A stretch of DNA of 64,000 nucleotides, taken from a bacterium. Its GTDB lineage: Bacteria; UBP6; UBA1177. The stretch covers positions 50,289 through 114,288 of the forward strand of contig JAGCUA010000093.1 in assembly GCA_017963125.1 (NCBI GenBank), in the 5' to 3' direction. The notes beneath the pieces were generated by a model. That model saw only the letters and a list, made by a program, of their open reading frames with translations. It was not told where the DNA came from and made no database searches. This document shows positions 28,063 through 35,945 of this stretch, piece after piece; within the stretch, counting starts at the first letter, position 1; each line of letters begins with the position of its first letter. The position numbers and the translations under genes were made by a program.

Positions 28063-28095
28063 TGGCCGGCATTAAGTTGCCGGTCACTGTTTTTT
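28063..28095 (+). terminator. Rho-independent terminator after the motor genes
   Basis: A nine-base-pair stem with one G-T pair (TGGCCGGCA, 28063-28071, with TGCCGGTCA, 28078-28086), a six-base loop and a run of six T at 28090-28095. It lies between exbD 2 and the TonB-like gene, so it would end or attenuate the motor transcript. Confidence 0.75.
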
Positions 28096-28127
28096 GAGAG
28101 ATTATTATTGCATTTTACGAGGTTGTT

Positions 28128-29528
28128 ATGCCCCAGGGGATATCAGATAAGGTCTTAAGAGTCGGCGTTATTCAGAACGGTCGTATTCTTGACGAGCAGG
28201 TATTCAGAAAAGCAGAGACTGTTTTTATAGGTGATTCGGAAAAAGCTCATTTTGTTGTGCCTTCATCCTTTTTATCAGGCAAATTTCCGATGTTTTCTTT
28301 CAGATCCGGGCATTATGAGCTTGTTCTTACCGGCAAGATGACCGGTAAGATTTTTCTGAAGGGCGAGCCGAGGGAAGTCGAAGATTTAATCAAAAGCGGT
28401 ACTTTGAAAAGACGTGGCGACGATTATGTCCTTCCTATTTCCGAAGATTACCGCGGAAAAATTCTCATAGGGAATGCAATAGTACTCTTTCAATTTGTGG
28501 TTCCTTCGCCGAAACCTCCGAAACTGAGACTGCCGAAATCGATCAGAGGGTCGTGGACGCAGCATTTCGACTGGCCTTTTGTTGGAATCGAGTTGATTAT
28601 TATGGTTTTCGGCTACTTCTTTTTCGCGATTTATCTCATGAATGTTCCGAAGCCGGAACCTACTGAACTCGTTGATGTTCCGAACCGTTTCGCAAAACTT
28701 ATCGCTCCGGAACTTGAAGATGCGAAAGATGAAGTCATAGAGGAAAAAGAAATCGAGGATAAGACCCCGAAAGAAGAAAAGGAAGTTGATCCTAATGCGA
28801 CAGCAACTTCGACGAAAGCTAAAAAAGTTGCAGAGCAGCCGCAGGAGGCAGCTCCGAAGAAAAACGAGAAGCCGAGAGATGCTTCCACTATCCAGCATGA
28901 AGAATCTGTCCGTGTAGCTGAAATGCAGAAGAAAGTTGCCGGCAAAGGTCTCTTGAAGATGATCGGTTCTGTCGGAGAAGGCGGGACCGGCGGTTTCATC
29001 ACAGATGTACTCGGTGACGGCGGTAAAGACAGAGATATAGATTCGGCTCTTTCAGGCGTAAAACAGATTGGTGTTGCTACAAGTTCTTCACAGCGCAGCA
29101 GAAAAGGCGATGCAGGTGCTGTCGAAACGGCTAAGATTGATGATCTGAAGGTTGAAAAATCTGAAGGTGCGGTTGCAGTTAAAGGTAGAGCAGAAAAGGC
29201 TGTTGTCGGCAAGGCTTCGGTCGGCAAAACTGAAGTCGACGGCGCTGTCGATTCCGCAAGCGTAGCCAAAACTATCAGAGGCAGCAGCGCGGCAGTTAAA
29301 CGCTGTTATGACAAGGCGCTTCTTGCCAATCCGACTTTAAAAGGTAAAGTTTCGGTTACTATTTTGATAAATGAAAAAGGACGTGTTGAAAGTATCGATA
29401 TATCGGAAGATACTCTTAAAGATGCAGAAACTGTAAAGTGCATCAAAGGAGTTATCAGCAGATTGCGTTTCCCGAAACCGGAAGGCGGTCCTGCAAGCGT
29501 TACTTTCCCGTTCATGTTCAGCAATTAA
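28128..29528 (+). CDS. Single-pass TonB-like protein with AgmX/PglI C-terminal domain, module 2
   Basis: A 466-residue paralogue of the protein at 14901. Parts: N-terminal beta-rich, FHA-like cytoplasmic domain (about 10-125), transmembrane helix (150-171), NRFAKLI (186-192), a charged Glu/Lys/Pro linker, and the C-terminal AgmX/PglI domain with Cys393 and Cys438 (VKRCYDKAL and VKCIKGVISRLRFP), 45 residues apart as in the paralogue. Unlike the paralogue it lacks the long Gly-rich stretch and has an Ala/Lys/Val-rich linker. It should be the energy transducer most directly tied to the adjacent ExbB/ExbD proteins. The partner on the outer-membrane side is unknown. Confidence 0.78.
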   Translation: MPQGISDKVLRVGVIQNGRILDEQVFRKAETVFIGDSEKAHFVVPSSFLSGKFPMFSFRSGHYELVLTGKMTGKIFLKGEPREVEDLIKSGTLKRRGDDYVLPISEDYRGKILIGNAIVLFQFVVPSPKPPKLRLPKSIRGSWTQHFDWPFVGIELIIMVFGYFFFAIYLMNVPKPEPTELVDVPNRFAKLIAPELEDAKDEVIEEKEIEDKTPKEEKEVDPNATATSTKAKKVAEQPQEAAPKKNEKPRDASTIQHEESVRVAEMQKKVAGKGLLKMIGSVGEGGTGGFITDVLGDGGKDRDIDSALSGVKQIGVATSSSQRSRKGDAGAVETAKIDDLKVEKSEGAVAVKGRAEKAVVGKASVGKTEVDGAVDSASVAKTIRGSSAAVKRCYDKALLANPTLKGKVSVTILINEKGRVESIDISEDTLKDAETVKCIKGVISRLRFPKPEGGPASVTFPFMFSN

Positions 29529-29553
29529 GTTATGAGATAGAAAGAGGTGTAAA

Positions 29554-30210
29554 ATGTCTTTTTCAAAATTTGTTTTATTATTTGTTTCTTTGATTTTCGC
29601 ATCTGTTCTTTACGCAGATGACGGATCTTCTCTTAAAGATGAAGCTCAGGCAAAAGCAGATAAGATTTCCGATGTCGAAGCAGAATTGAACAAGGCGAGT
29701 GCGGAGGCTTCCGCGGCAAAGGACCAGAAGTGGAAATCATGTGTCAACGGTCATCTCGGCACTGTTAAAGGCTTGGCTGCAAGTGCTGCAAGCATAGCTG
29801 CGAAAATTCCTGGTTTGGTCGCTGCAGGTAAAACCGCCGAAGCGCAAAGTCAGCTTGTTATTTTGAGCGGAATGGCTGATTCAGCTGATAAATCACTAGC
29901 CGAGGCTCAGAACTGCGAACGTTCGGCAGCTCCGCAGCAGCAGGCTAAAACCGAACAGGATTCTGCTTCCAAAGGCGGTGTTACAAGTGCTATGAATCTT
30001 GATTTGGGAAACGATATGCCGGCTGAAATCAACCGCGGATCCGTAGAAGGATCAGATTCGGCGGATGCTGCAAATGTTGACTCCAGCGATGTTCCGCAGA
30101 CGGCTAACGACGGTTCTGCTGATACGACAGTTGTTGTATCTGAAACTCCGGAAGATGCTTCCCAGATTGAACAGGTTCCTGATCAGGAAGATCAGAGCCC
30201 GACGATGTAA
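29554..30210 (+). CDS. Secreted Ala-rich helical protein of unknown family
   Basis: A 218-residue exported protein with signal peptide (FVLLFVSLIFASVLYA, then DD). Residues of about 30-120 are Ala-rich helix with coiled-coil character (LNKASAEASAAKDQKW) and hold two cysteines (KSCVNGH and QNCERS) that could form a disulfide. The C-terminal 90 residues are acidic, Ser/Asp/Gln-rich and probably disordered. I do not recognise the family. It lies 25 bases after the TonB-like gene and 28 before the barrel gene, so it should belong to the same machine. Confidence 0.55.
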   Translation: MSFSKFVLLFVSLIFASVLYADDGSSLKDEAQAKADKISDVEAELNKASAEASAAKDQKWKSCVNGHLGTVKGLAASAASIAAKIPGLVAAGKTAEAQSQLVILSGMADSADKSLAEAQNCERSAAPQQQAKTEQDSASKGGVTSAMNLDLGNDMPAEINRGSVEGSDSADAANVDSSDVPQTANDGSADTTVVVSETPEDASQIEQVPDQEDQSPTM

Positions 30211-30238
30211 TTAACGGTAAATATTTAGGTAATGAAAG

Positions 30239-31693
30239 ATGACAACTAACAGAATATTTTCTTTTTCGGCATGTCTGCTCTTTTTTACTCTTGTTTTTCC
30301 GGTAACTGCATTCGCGGAAGATGCCCCGGAAAAAGGATTCAAAATTACAAAGGATACTGTTTTGAATGTTGGTATCGCTATCAATCCGGAATTCGAGTCC
30401 AATATAACGAAAGCTTCGGAAGATACAGAAACCTCAGAAACCAGAACAACGACAGATGAAAACGGAAAGGTTGCGACTACAACCACAACGAAAAACACTG
30501 AAATTGTTTCGGATATGATTCTTCACTACAGTCCGTCTCTCCGCATCAAACTTGATGACGACAAAAAAACTTTCGGTTTTTCGCTCCTTTTCGACTACAA
30601 CCACTATCTTGGTCTTGAGGATAAGAAAACTTCGAAAAAACTTTCCGAACTTGATATAAGATCTGATCTTTTGGGTGAGTTCAACAAAGACGGTCTCATT
30701 ATTTTCGATTTCAAAAACACACTTTCGAGATCTTCGACTCCCGACGGACAGGAACTTTCCGGTAAAAACAGAAACCTTCTCGATTCATTTGCTGTAGGCG
30801 TTGCGTTCAAAAGTGTCGAGGATGTTCTTTATGGAAAGATAAAACTCGGTTTCGACATCAACTATCTTGAACAGTCGAAAAACAATGCTGCTTACAAAGA
30901 TTACAACTATATCTCCCCGTTCCTTGATCTTTTCGGAAGATGGAAATTCCTCCCGAAAACTATGGCTTTCGCGTCTGTCGCAGTAAGATATCAGGATTAC
31001 TACGAATCGAGCATCCGTGATACTTCGAGAGCTGTTCCGATGAATATTTTCCTCGGTGTTATGGGTCAGATTACTCCTTATCTCTCGTCAAAACTGGCTG
31101 CAGGTTACTCTGTAAATATCGGCGACAGTGTCCAGCATGACTATAATATGAATGCCGAACTGGTTTTCAAATATCAGGATACCGGTCTTGTAGTCGGTTA
31201 TCTTAAAACGCTGCGTCCTTCTGCTTATTTCCAGTATAATTCGACGCATAAAGCTTATTTGAATTTCAAACAGAAATTCGCTAAGTATTTCCTTGCTTCT
31301 TTGAATTTCAACTACTCCTACATCATGTACGGCAAGAATATAGAGTTCAAAGACAGAGAGGAGTACACTCAGGCAGAAGACGGTTCCTATCAGAAAACCA
31401 GCGATGAAAATGAAAACAGTGATGTTGTTGTTACTTATTCGGTCCTTATGCCGAAAGGAAAACGCAGAGATCACCTTATCAACTTCTCGCCGGCACTTTC
31501 CTACGCTATTTTCCCGTGGTTTGGTCTTAAGCTGAGTTATAATCTGGAATACAAAGATACAGATTACGTAAGAACTTCTACCACCAGTTACAATTACGCT
31601 ACCGCTACCGACAAAAATTACACAAAAACGACGACTACTCACTATGATTATATAGATCACAGAGTAATGCTTTCGATCGTTCTCGATTACTAA
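30239..31693 (+). CDS. Outer-membrane beta-barrel protein, candidate polysaccharide porin
   Basis: A 484-residue exported protein: signal peptide (CLLFFTLVFPVTAFA, then ED), a Thr/Glu-rich insertion, then repeated amphipathic strands (LRIKLDDDKKTFGFSLLFDY, ASVAVRYQDYYESS, LAAGYSVNIGD, LVVGYLKTLRPSAYFQY, LASLNFNYSYIMYG, FGLKLSYNLEYKDTDYV) to a C-terminal VMLSIVLDY. Size and strand count suit a large barrel resembling the BBP2 type found with exopolysaccharide loci. Five bases after it comes a short OPX gene, so it may be the outer-membrane porin that short OPX proteins require (Wzp-like). It could instead be the outer-membrane part of module 2. Confidence 0.6.
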   Translation: MTTNRIFSFSACLLFFTLVFPVTAFAEDAPEKGFKITKDTVLNVGIAINPEFESNITKASEDTETSETRTTTDENGKVATTTTTKNTEIVSDMILHYSPSLRIKLDDDKKTFGFSLLFDYNHYLGLEDKKTSKKLSELDIRSDLLGEFNKDGLIIFDFKNTLSRSSTPDGQELSGKNRNLLDSFAVGVAFKSVEDVLYGKIKLGFDINYLEQSKNNAAYKDYNYISPFLDLFGRWKFLPKTMAFASVAVRYQDYYESSIRDTSRAVPMNIFLGVMGQITPYLSSKLAAGYSVNIGDSVQHDYNMNAELVFKYQDTGLVVGYLKTLRPSAYFQYNSTHKAYLNFKQKFAKYFLASLNFNYSYIMYGKNIEFKDREEYTQAEDGSYQKTSDENENSDVVVTYSVLMPKGKRRDHLINFSPALSYAIFPWFGLKLSYNLEYKDTDYVRTSTTSYNYATATDKNYTKTTTTHYDYIDHRVMLSIVLDY

Positions 31694-31698
31694 TTTTT

Positions 31699-32340
31699 AT
31701 GAATAAAATTCTCCCTTTTTTCCTATTTTTTTTTAGTTTGTCGCTTTTTGTCTCATGCACAATAAGAGTAGGTGAAAGCAACGCCGACAGACAGGCTTCT
31801 TCCCAGACTTTGGCTGAAGCCGGCAGCGGCGAGGAAGAGGAGGATCATCTTTCGTTCATCGGTGCAGGTGACAAGATAAACATTCAGGTCTACAACGAAA
31901 AGGAACTTTCGGGCGTTTATCAGGTAAGTCCAGAAGGTTATATTAATTTTCCGTTCATCGGAGAAATCAAGGTCGACGGTCTGAATATTTTTACTCTTGC
32001 CACGAAAATCTCATCAAAGCTGAAAGAAGGCTACCTGAAGGAGCCGAATGTCACGGTTCTTGTCGAAGAGTTCGTAAGCAAGAGGATTTTTGTGCTCGGA
32101 CAGGTTAAAAAGGCCGGCAGTTTTCCGATAAGGAGGCGCATGAGTGTCATCGAGGCTATAAGTCTTGCCGGCGGATTTACGAATCTGGCTGATCTTTCGA
32201 ACGTCGTTGTGACGAGAAAAGGGACCGACGGGCGTGAAAAAAGGTTTGTTGTGGATATAAAATCGATAGTAAACGGCGCGAAGGAGAATTTTTATCTTGA
32301 CGCCGGCGACATAGTTTTTGTAGGAGAAAGATTCTTCTGA
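31699..32340 (+). CDS. Short OPX/Wza-family polysaccharide export lipoprotein
   Basis: A 213-residue lipoprotein (lipobox FVSC, Cys20). It has the polysaccharide export (PES) domain at about 48-125 (IGAGDKINIQVYNEKELSG, VSPEGYINFPFIGEIKV) and one SLBB domain at about 130-180 (RIFVLGQVKKAGSFPI, MSVIEAISLAGGF). It stops after the SLBB domain, with no amphipathic C-terminal helix to cross the outer membrane, unlike E. coli Wza. Such short proteins are the class described in Myxococcus that need a separate beta-barrel porin; a barrel is encoded just upstream. The stop overlaps the kinase start by one base. Confidence 0.85.
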   Translation: MNKILPFFLFFFSLSLFVSCTIRVGESNADRQASSQTLAEAGSGEEEEDHLSFIGAGDKINIQVYNEKELSGVYQVSPEGYINFPFIGEIKVDGLNIFTLATKISSKLKEGYLKEPNVTVLVEEFVSKRIFVLGQVKKAGSFPIRRRMSVIEAISLAGGFTNLADLSNVVVTRKGTDGREKRFVVDIKSIVNGAKENFYLDAGDIVFVGERFF

Positions 32341-34526
32341 TGAACGAGCAGGAACGCGAAATAGATTTAATGGAAATTCTTGCCTTGCTTAAGAGGCATA
32401 TTTACCTTTTCATCGCGATAATCCTGATCGTGATGACTTTTACGGCGGCGCAGATCTACCGCATGGTCAAAATATATTCTTCGACTGCGACTATCGAGAT
32501 CGAGCCCAAAGCGGCGAACGTTCTCGGCGGGAACATGGAAGTCGTCCAGAGCGGAAGCCAGGGAAGTTACTACACGAACAAAGACTATTATGCGACACAG
32601 TATGAGATCATCCGGAGCCGTGCAGTGGCTCAGAAAGTACTTGAAATGGTGCCCGGCGAAAACGTTCTTGAATATCTGGGTTTCAATCTTGAGAAAATCG
32701 AACCTGACAAAATCAAAGATATCGATCCTGTTGCTGTCCTGCTGGCAAAAATCACGGTAACTCCGCAGAAAAACAGCAACATCGTGCGTATTTCGGTAGA
32801 GGATAAAGATCCCGAAAAGGCTGCTTTCCTGGCGAATGCGGTGGCTTCATCCTATATCGAATTCAACCTTGAAAAAAAGTATTTTGAGACGAAGGACGCG
32901 GCGAGATGGCTCATGGATCAGAGTGTGAGCCTCAAGCAGAATCTCGAAAATTCGGAGATGATGCTTTTCGAGTTCAAGCAGAGCAACAATGTTCTTGCAA
33001 CGACTTTTGAGGCAAAGCAGGAGCTTCTTTCGAACCGCATAATCAAGCTGACGAACACTTTGACCGATCAGGAGATCAAGCGCAACGCTCTTACGGCTAA
33101 GATAGAGGAGTACGCGCATCTCAATATCGATAATCCTGAAGACGGTTTTTTTAAGGAAATCAGCAAGGAAAACCCGATTATAGGCGATTTGAAGCTTAAG
33201 TATCTTGACGTAGTTTCGAAAATAAACGAGTCTGAGCAGGTCTACGGCGAGAAACATCCGAAAGTCGTCACTCTGCTCGCCGACAAGGAAAATATTGAAA
33301 AAACCTTCAAAAGCGAGATCGAAGGCGTGATAAGCAGCTACAATCTCGAGCTTAAAATGCTTGACAACGAGATGAAAAAAAACCGCAAAATGCTTTCCGA
33401 CTCGCAGACCGAGGCGATCAACCTCAACAAGCTGGATATAAATTACAGCAAGCTGCGCCGTGAAGTCGAGACGAATAAAAAACTTTACGACATCGTTCTC
33501 GAGAGGTCGAAAGAGGCCGATCTCAGCGCACTTTTGAAAAATAACAACATCAGAATGATCGACCGTGCGCTGGTTTCGAAGATCCCTGTGAAGCCGAGAA
33601 AGCAGATAATCCTGCTTGCAGGTTTTGCTATCGCGCTTGTTTTAGCGTCCCTCGCTGTTTTCCTCGTCGAATTCTTCGATACTAAATTCAAGAGCTTCAA
33701 AGAACTCGAAACTCTTTCCGGAAAATCGCTTCTCGGCATTATTCCGAAGTTCCAGCAGATTGAAACTTCGCAGTTCAAGGAGATCGCTTTCGAGGATAAA
33801 AGCGGCAAGAATCTCGCAGTAGAAGCTTTCAGGTCTCTGAGAACCAATATCAAGCTGAGCAACCCCGATTCAAGGCTCAAAGTAATGCTCGTAACGAGTT
33901 CCGTTCCTCACGAGGGCAAAACGATCGTTTCTTCGAACCTCGCTGCGAGTTATTCCGTTGCCGGCAAGAAGGTGCTTCTTATCGATGCCGATATGAGAAA
34001 ACCGAGAGTCCACAAAGTTTTCGGACTTAAGAACGAAAAAGGTCTTTCGACTCTGATCGTCGGCGAACATTCGATGGAAGAGGTCACCAACAAAAATGTT
34101 TACGAAGGACTCGATGTCGTTACAGCCGGAATTATTCCGCCCAATCCTGCAGAGCTTCTTGAAAGCACGCGTTTCGCCGATATTCTGAAGGATTTTTCGG
34201 AGATCTACGATGTCGTCATCATTGATACTCCGCCGCTCAGTCCGGTAAGCGACGCCGCAACGATAGCGCCTATGACCGACGGTATCATCCTTGCCGTCAA
34301 TATCAGCGAGACTCCGCGCGATGTATTCAAGTCAGTAATCGCGAATATCTCGAAGCCCGGAATCACGCGTCTCGGAGTCGTTGTCAACAACATCGATTTC
34401 AAGCAGGAGAAGAAGTTCAAATCCTATTACGGCTATTCGTACTACCATTCGTCTTACTATAAATCGAACTATTACTATTATACTTCCAGTGAAGATGGAA
34501 AAGTTAAAAAGAAAAAACACTCATAG
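32340..34526 (+). CDS. Wzc-type polysaccharide co-polymerase and BY-kinase
   Basis: A 728-residue inner-membrane tyrosine autokinase that controls chain length and export of a polysaccharide. The N-terminal Wzz domain has TM1 at about 20-40, a long periplasmic coiled-coil region with a Pro-rich PVKPRKQ just before TM2 (about 421-446), then the cytoplasmic BY-kinase with Walker A (SSVPHEGKTIVSSN, about 518-531), Walker A' (LLIDADMRKP, about 546-555) and Walker B (VVIIDTPPLSP, about 623-633). The C-terminus has eleven tyrosines in residues 696-714, the autophosphorylation cluster. It is coupled to the OPX gene by one-base overlap and to the next gene by a 32-base overlap. Confidence 0.93.
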   Translation: MNEQEREIDLMEILALLKRHIYLFIAIILIVMTFTAAQIYRMVKIYSSTATIEIEPKAANVLGGNMEVVQSGSQGSYYTNKDYYATQYEIIRSRAVAQKVLEMVPGENVLEYLGFNLEKIEPDKIKDIDPVAVLLAKITVTPQKNSNIVRISVEDKDPEKAAFLANAVASSYIEFNLEKKYFETKDAARWLMDQSVSLKQNLENSEMMLFEFKQSNNVLATTFEAKQELLSNRIIKLTNTLTDQEIKRNALTAKIEEYAHLNIDNPEDGFFKEISKENPIIGDLKLKYLDVVSKINESEQVYGEKHPKVVTLLADKENIEKTFKSEIEGVISSYNLELKMLDNEMKKNRKMLSDSQTEAINLNKLDINYSKLRREVETNKKLYDIVLERSKEADLSALLKNNNIRMIDRALVSKIPVKPRKQIILLAGFAIALVLASLAVFLVEFFDTKFKSFKELETLSGKSLLGIIPKFQQIETSQFKEIAFEDKSGKNLAVEAFRSLRTNIKLSNPDSRLKVMLVTSSVPHEGKTIVSSNLAASYSVAGKKVLLIDADMRKPRVHKVFGLKNEKGLSTLIVGEHSMEEVTNKNVYEGLDVVTAGIIPPNPAELLESTRFADILKDFSEIYDVVIIDTPPLSPVSDAATIAPMTDGIILAVNISETPRDVFKSVIANISKPGITRLGVVVNNIDFKQEKKFKSYYGYSYYHSSYYKSNYYYYTSSEDGKVKKKKHS

Positions 34527-35250
34527 TCTGTTTTTGGTGCTGCTTGCGGCGTTTGTCTGTCTTGTCGCGGCAGGCTGCGAATCCCCGAGGGTGGTAAAGC
34601 ATCCCGTTTCGCGAGGCGACACATATTACTACTATGTCACATTCTACGGCGATGAATACAACGGCAGAAACATGGCTAACGGCGAGCCTTTTTCAAACGA
34701 TGCTATGACCTGCGCGGCAAAAGGTTTCCCGTTCGGAACGGTGCTTGAAGTACAGTCGCTCGATACGAAGAAAAAAGTCGAAGTCGTAGTTACCGACAGG
34801 CCTGGAAAAGAGCTCATAGATCTTACAAAAAAGGCTTTTGACGAGATCGACAATGCGGCAAAAGGAAAGATCCGGGCCAAAATAAAAGTCGTCGGTCTTG
34901 CGGAAAACGCGCCGAAAGCGGCTCCTGCACAGGCTTCCGAATCTGAAAAGAGCGCGGAAGAAGAGAATAAGACAGAGCCTGAAGAGGAGAAAAAGGAAGA
35001 ACAAGAACCCGAAAAAGAGGCTCCGAAAGAGACGAAAAAAGAGGTCTTTTACGCGATCGTGCTTGCGGCTTTCGGCAATATCGACGCGGCAAAGAACTAT
35101 CAGAGCGGAATAAAAGAGGATACGTATATTTTCACCAGTGACGGAAAATATGAAGTCAGATACGGCAGATACACTTCGAAAGAGGATGCAAAAGCCGATA
35201 TAAATAATTTCTCGTGGAAAGATGCCGAAATAGTTACAATTGAAGAATAG
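34495..35250 (+). CDS. RlpA-like double-psi beta-barrel lipoprotein with SPOR-like C-terminus
   Basis: A 251-residue lipoprotein. I choose ATG 34495, inside the kinase gene, because it starts a signal peptide with lipobox VAAGC (Cys28); the longer frame from 34381 begins with residues of no signal character. The RlpA/DPBB domain covers about residues 40-135 (YYVTFYGDEYNGRNMANGE, FPFGTVLEVQSL, VEVVVTDRPG, ELIDLTKKAFDEI). RlpA proteins bind or cleave peptidoglycan lacking stem peptides. The TAAH motif carrying the catalytic His of active RlpA reads TCAA here, so lytic activity is doubtful. A Glu/Lys linker leads to a C-terminal SPOR-like domain (VFYAIVLAAFGNIDAAKNYQ). Confidence 0.75.
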   Translation: MEKLKRKNTHSLFLVLLAAFVCLVAAGCESPRVVKHPVSRGDTYYYYVTFYGDEYNGRNMANGEPFSNDAMTCAAKGFPFGTVLEVQSLDTKKKVEVVVTDRPGKELIDLTKKAFDEIDNAAKGKIRAKIKVVGLAENAPKAAPAQASESEKSAEEENKTEPEEEKKEEQEPEKEAPKETKKEVFYAIVLAAFGNIDAAKNYQSGIKEDTYIFTSDGKYEVRYGRYTSKEDAKADINNFSWKDAEIVTIEE

Positions 35251-35259
35251 GAGGAAATT

Positions 35260-35754
35260 ATGACGAAATTCAGAATTTTTGCAGCATTGTTCATTTTGCT
35301 CATGATCACGCCGGTTTATGCACAGAAAATCGCGTTCGTTGATGTAAAAAAGGTTTGGTCTGAATCCAAAGAAGTAGAGAAAGAGAGAAAAAAAGTCGAA
35401 GCGTTGCTGAAAAAGAGCCAGGACGAACTCAAAGCCAAAGAAGCCGAACTTATAAAACTTCAGGAAAAGATAAAAAAGGAAGGCAGAATGGCAACTGAAG
35501 AAGCTCAGGCCGTTATGCTTGAAGATTATCAGAAAAAAGCTCTCGAACTTCAGAAACTTGCTTCCCAGAAAGAGAAGGAACTGGCAGAGAAAGATGCTGC
35601 GGCTCAGGAAGAGTTCCTTGGTAAAGTTCGCAAGATCGTTATGAAAATAGCTATTACAAAAGGCTATGACATGGTGATCCCAGCTGAGCAGACGCTTTAC
35701 TACAACGACAAGTTCGACATCACGAAAGACGTTATCGCCGAAATCAACAAGTAA
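35260..35754 (+). CDS. OmpH/Skp-family periplasmic chaperone
   Basis: A 164-residue exported protein with signal peptide (IFAALFILLMITPVYA, then QKIAFVDV). The IAFVDVKKVW strand, long coiled-coil tentacle (about 40-125, Lys/Glu-rich) and C-terminal IAITKGYDMVIPAEQTLYYN strand are the Skp fold. It should shield unfolded outer-membrane proteins on the way to BAM, fitting a locus with several barrels. GGAGG precedes the ATG, nine bases after the RlpA-like gene. It is the last gene of the run. Confidence 0.87.
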   Translation: MTKFRIFAALFILLMITPVYAQKIAFVDVKKVWSESKEVEKERKKVEALLKKSQDELKAKEAELIKLQEKIKKEGRMATEEAQAVMLEDYQKKALELQKLASQKEKELAEKDAAAQEEFLGKVRKIVMKIAITKGYDMVIPAEQTLYYNDKFDITKDVIAEINK

Positions 35755-35860
35755 TCGGCTTTTCTTCTCGCAATTTCAAAAAAAATCAGTATAATATCCC
35801 GATTTTGCCGTTATTTTCGTTCTTTTCGACGCGCCGGAATCAGGTCCGTTATACCGTGAT

Positions 35861-35920
35861 ATCGTGATGACGTTATAACGACGGCGCGAATCGTTCTTAT
35901 CGATAATAACGTTATAACGA
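35861..35920. repeat. Intergenic repeat with two CGTTATAACG palindromes
   Basis: The 10-base perfect palindrome CGTTATAACG occurs at 35872-35881 and 35911-35920, 39 bases apart, just before the Ser/Thr kinase gene. The 22-base segment 35861-35882 matches 39378-39399 at 18 positions. It could be an operator pair or an interspersed repeat. Confidence 0.6.
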
Positions 35921-35945
35921 TTGACGGCAAAAAGGAGGTTTCAGC

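Noticed and set aside
7195..30210. A classical TonB system for iron uptake
   Set aside because: There is no TonB-dependent receptor with plug domain, no siderophore gene, and the C-terminal domains are of AgmX/PglI type with paired cysteines.
7195..30210. Firm assignment as a gliding motility locus
   Set aside because: Gene types and order fit Glt/Nfs, but no MglA, AglZ or other motility-specific partner is in the window, and Nfs-like or other functions are equally possible.
34381..34494. N-terminal extension of the RlpA-like protein
   Set aside because: It is read in another frame of the kinase C-terminus (Thr/Ile/Arg-rich) and would hide the lipoprotein signal.
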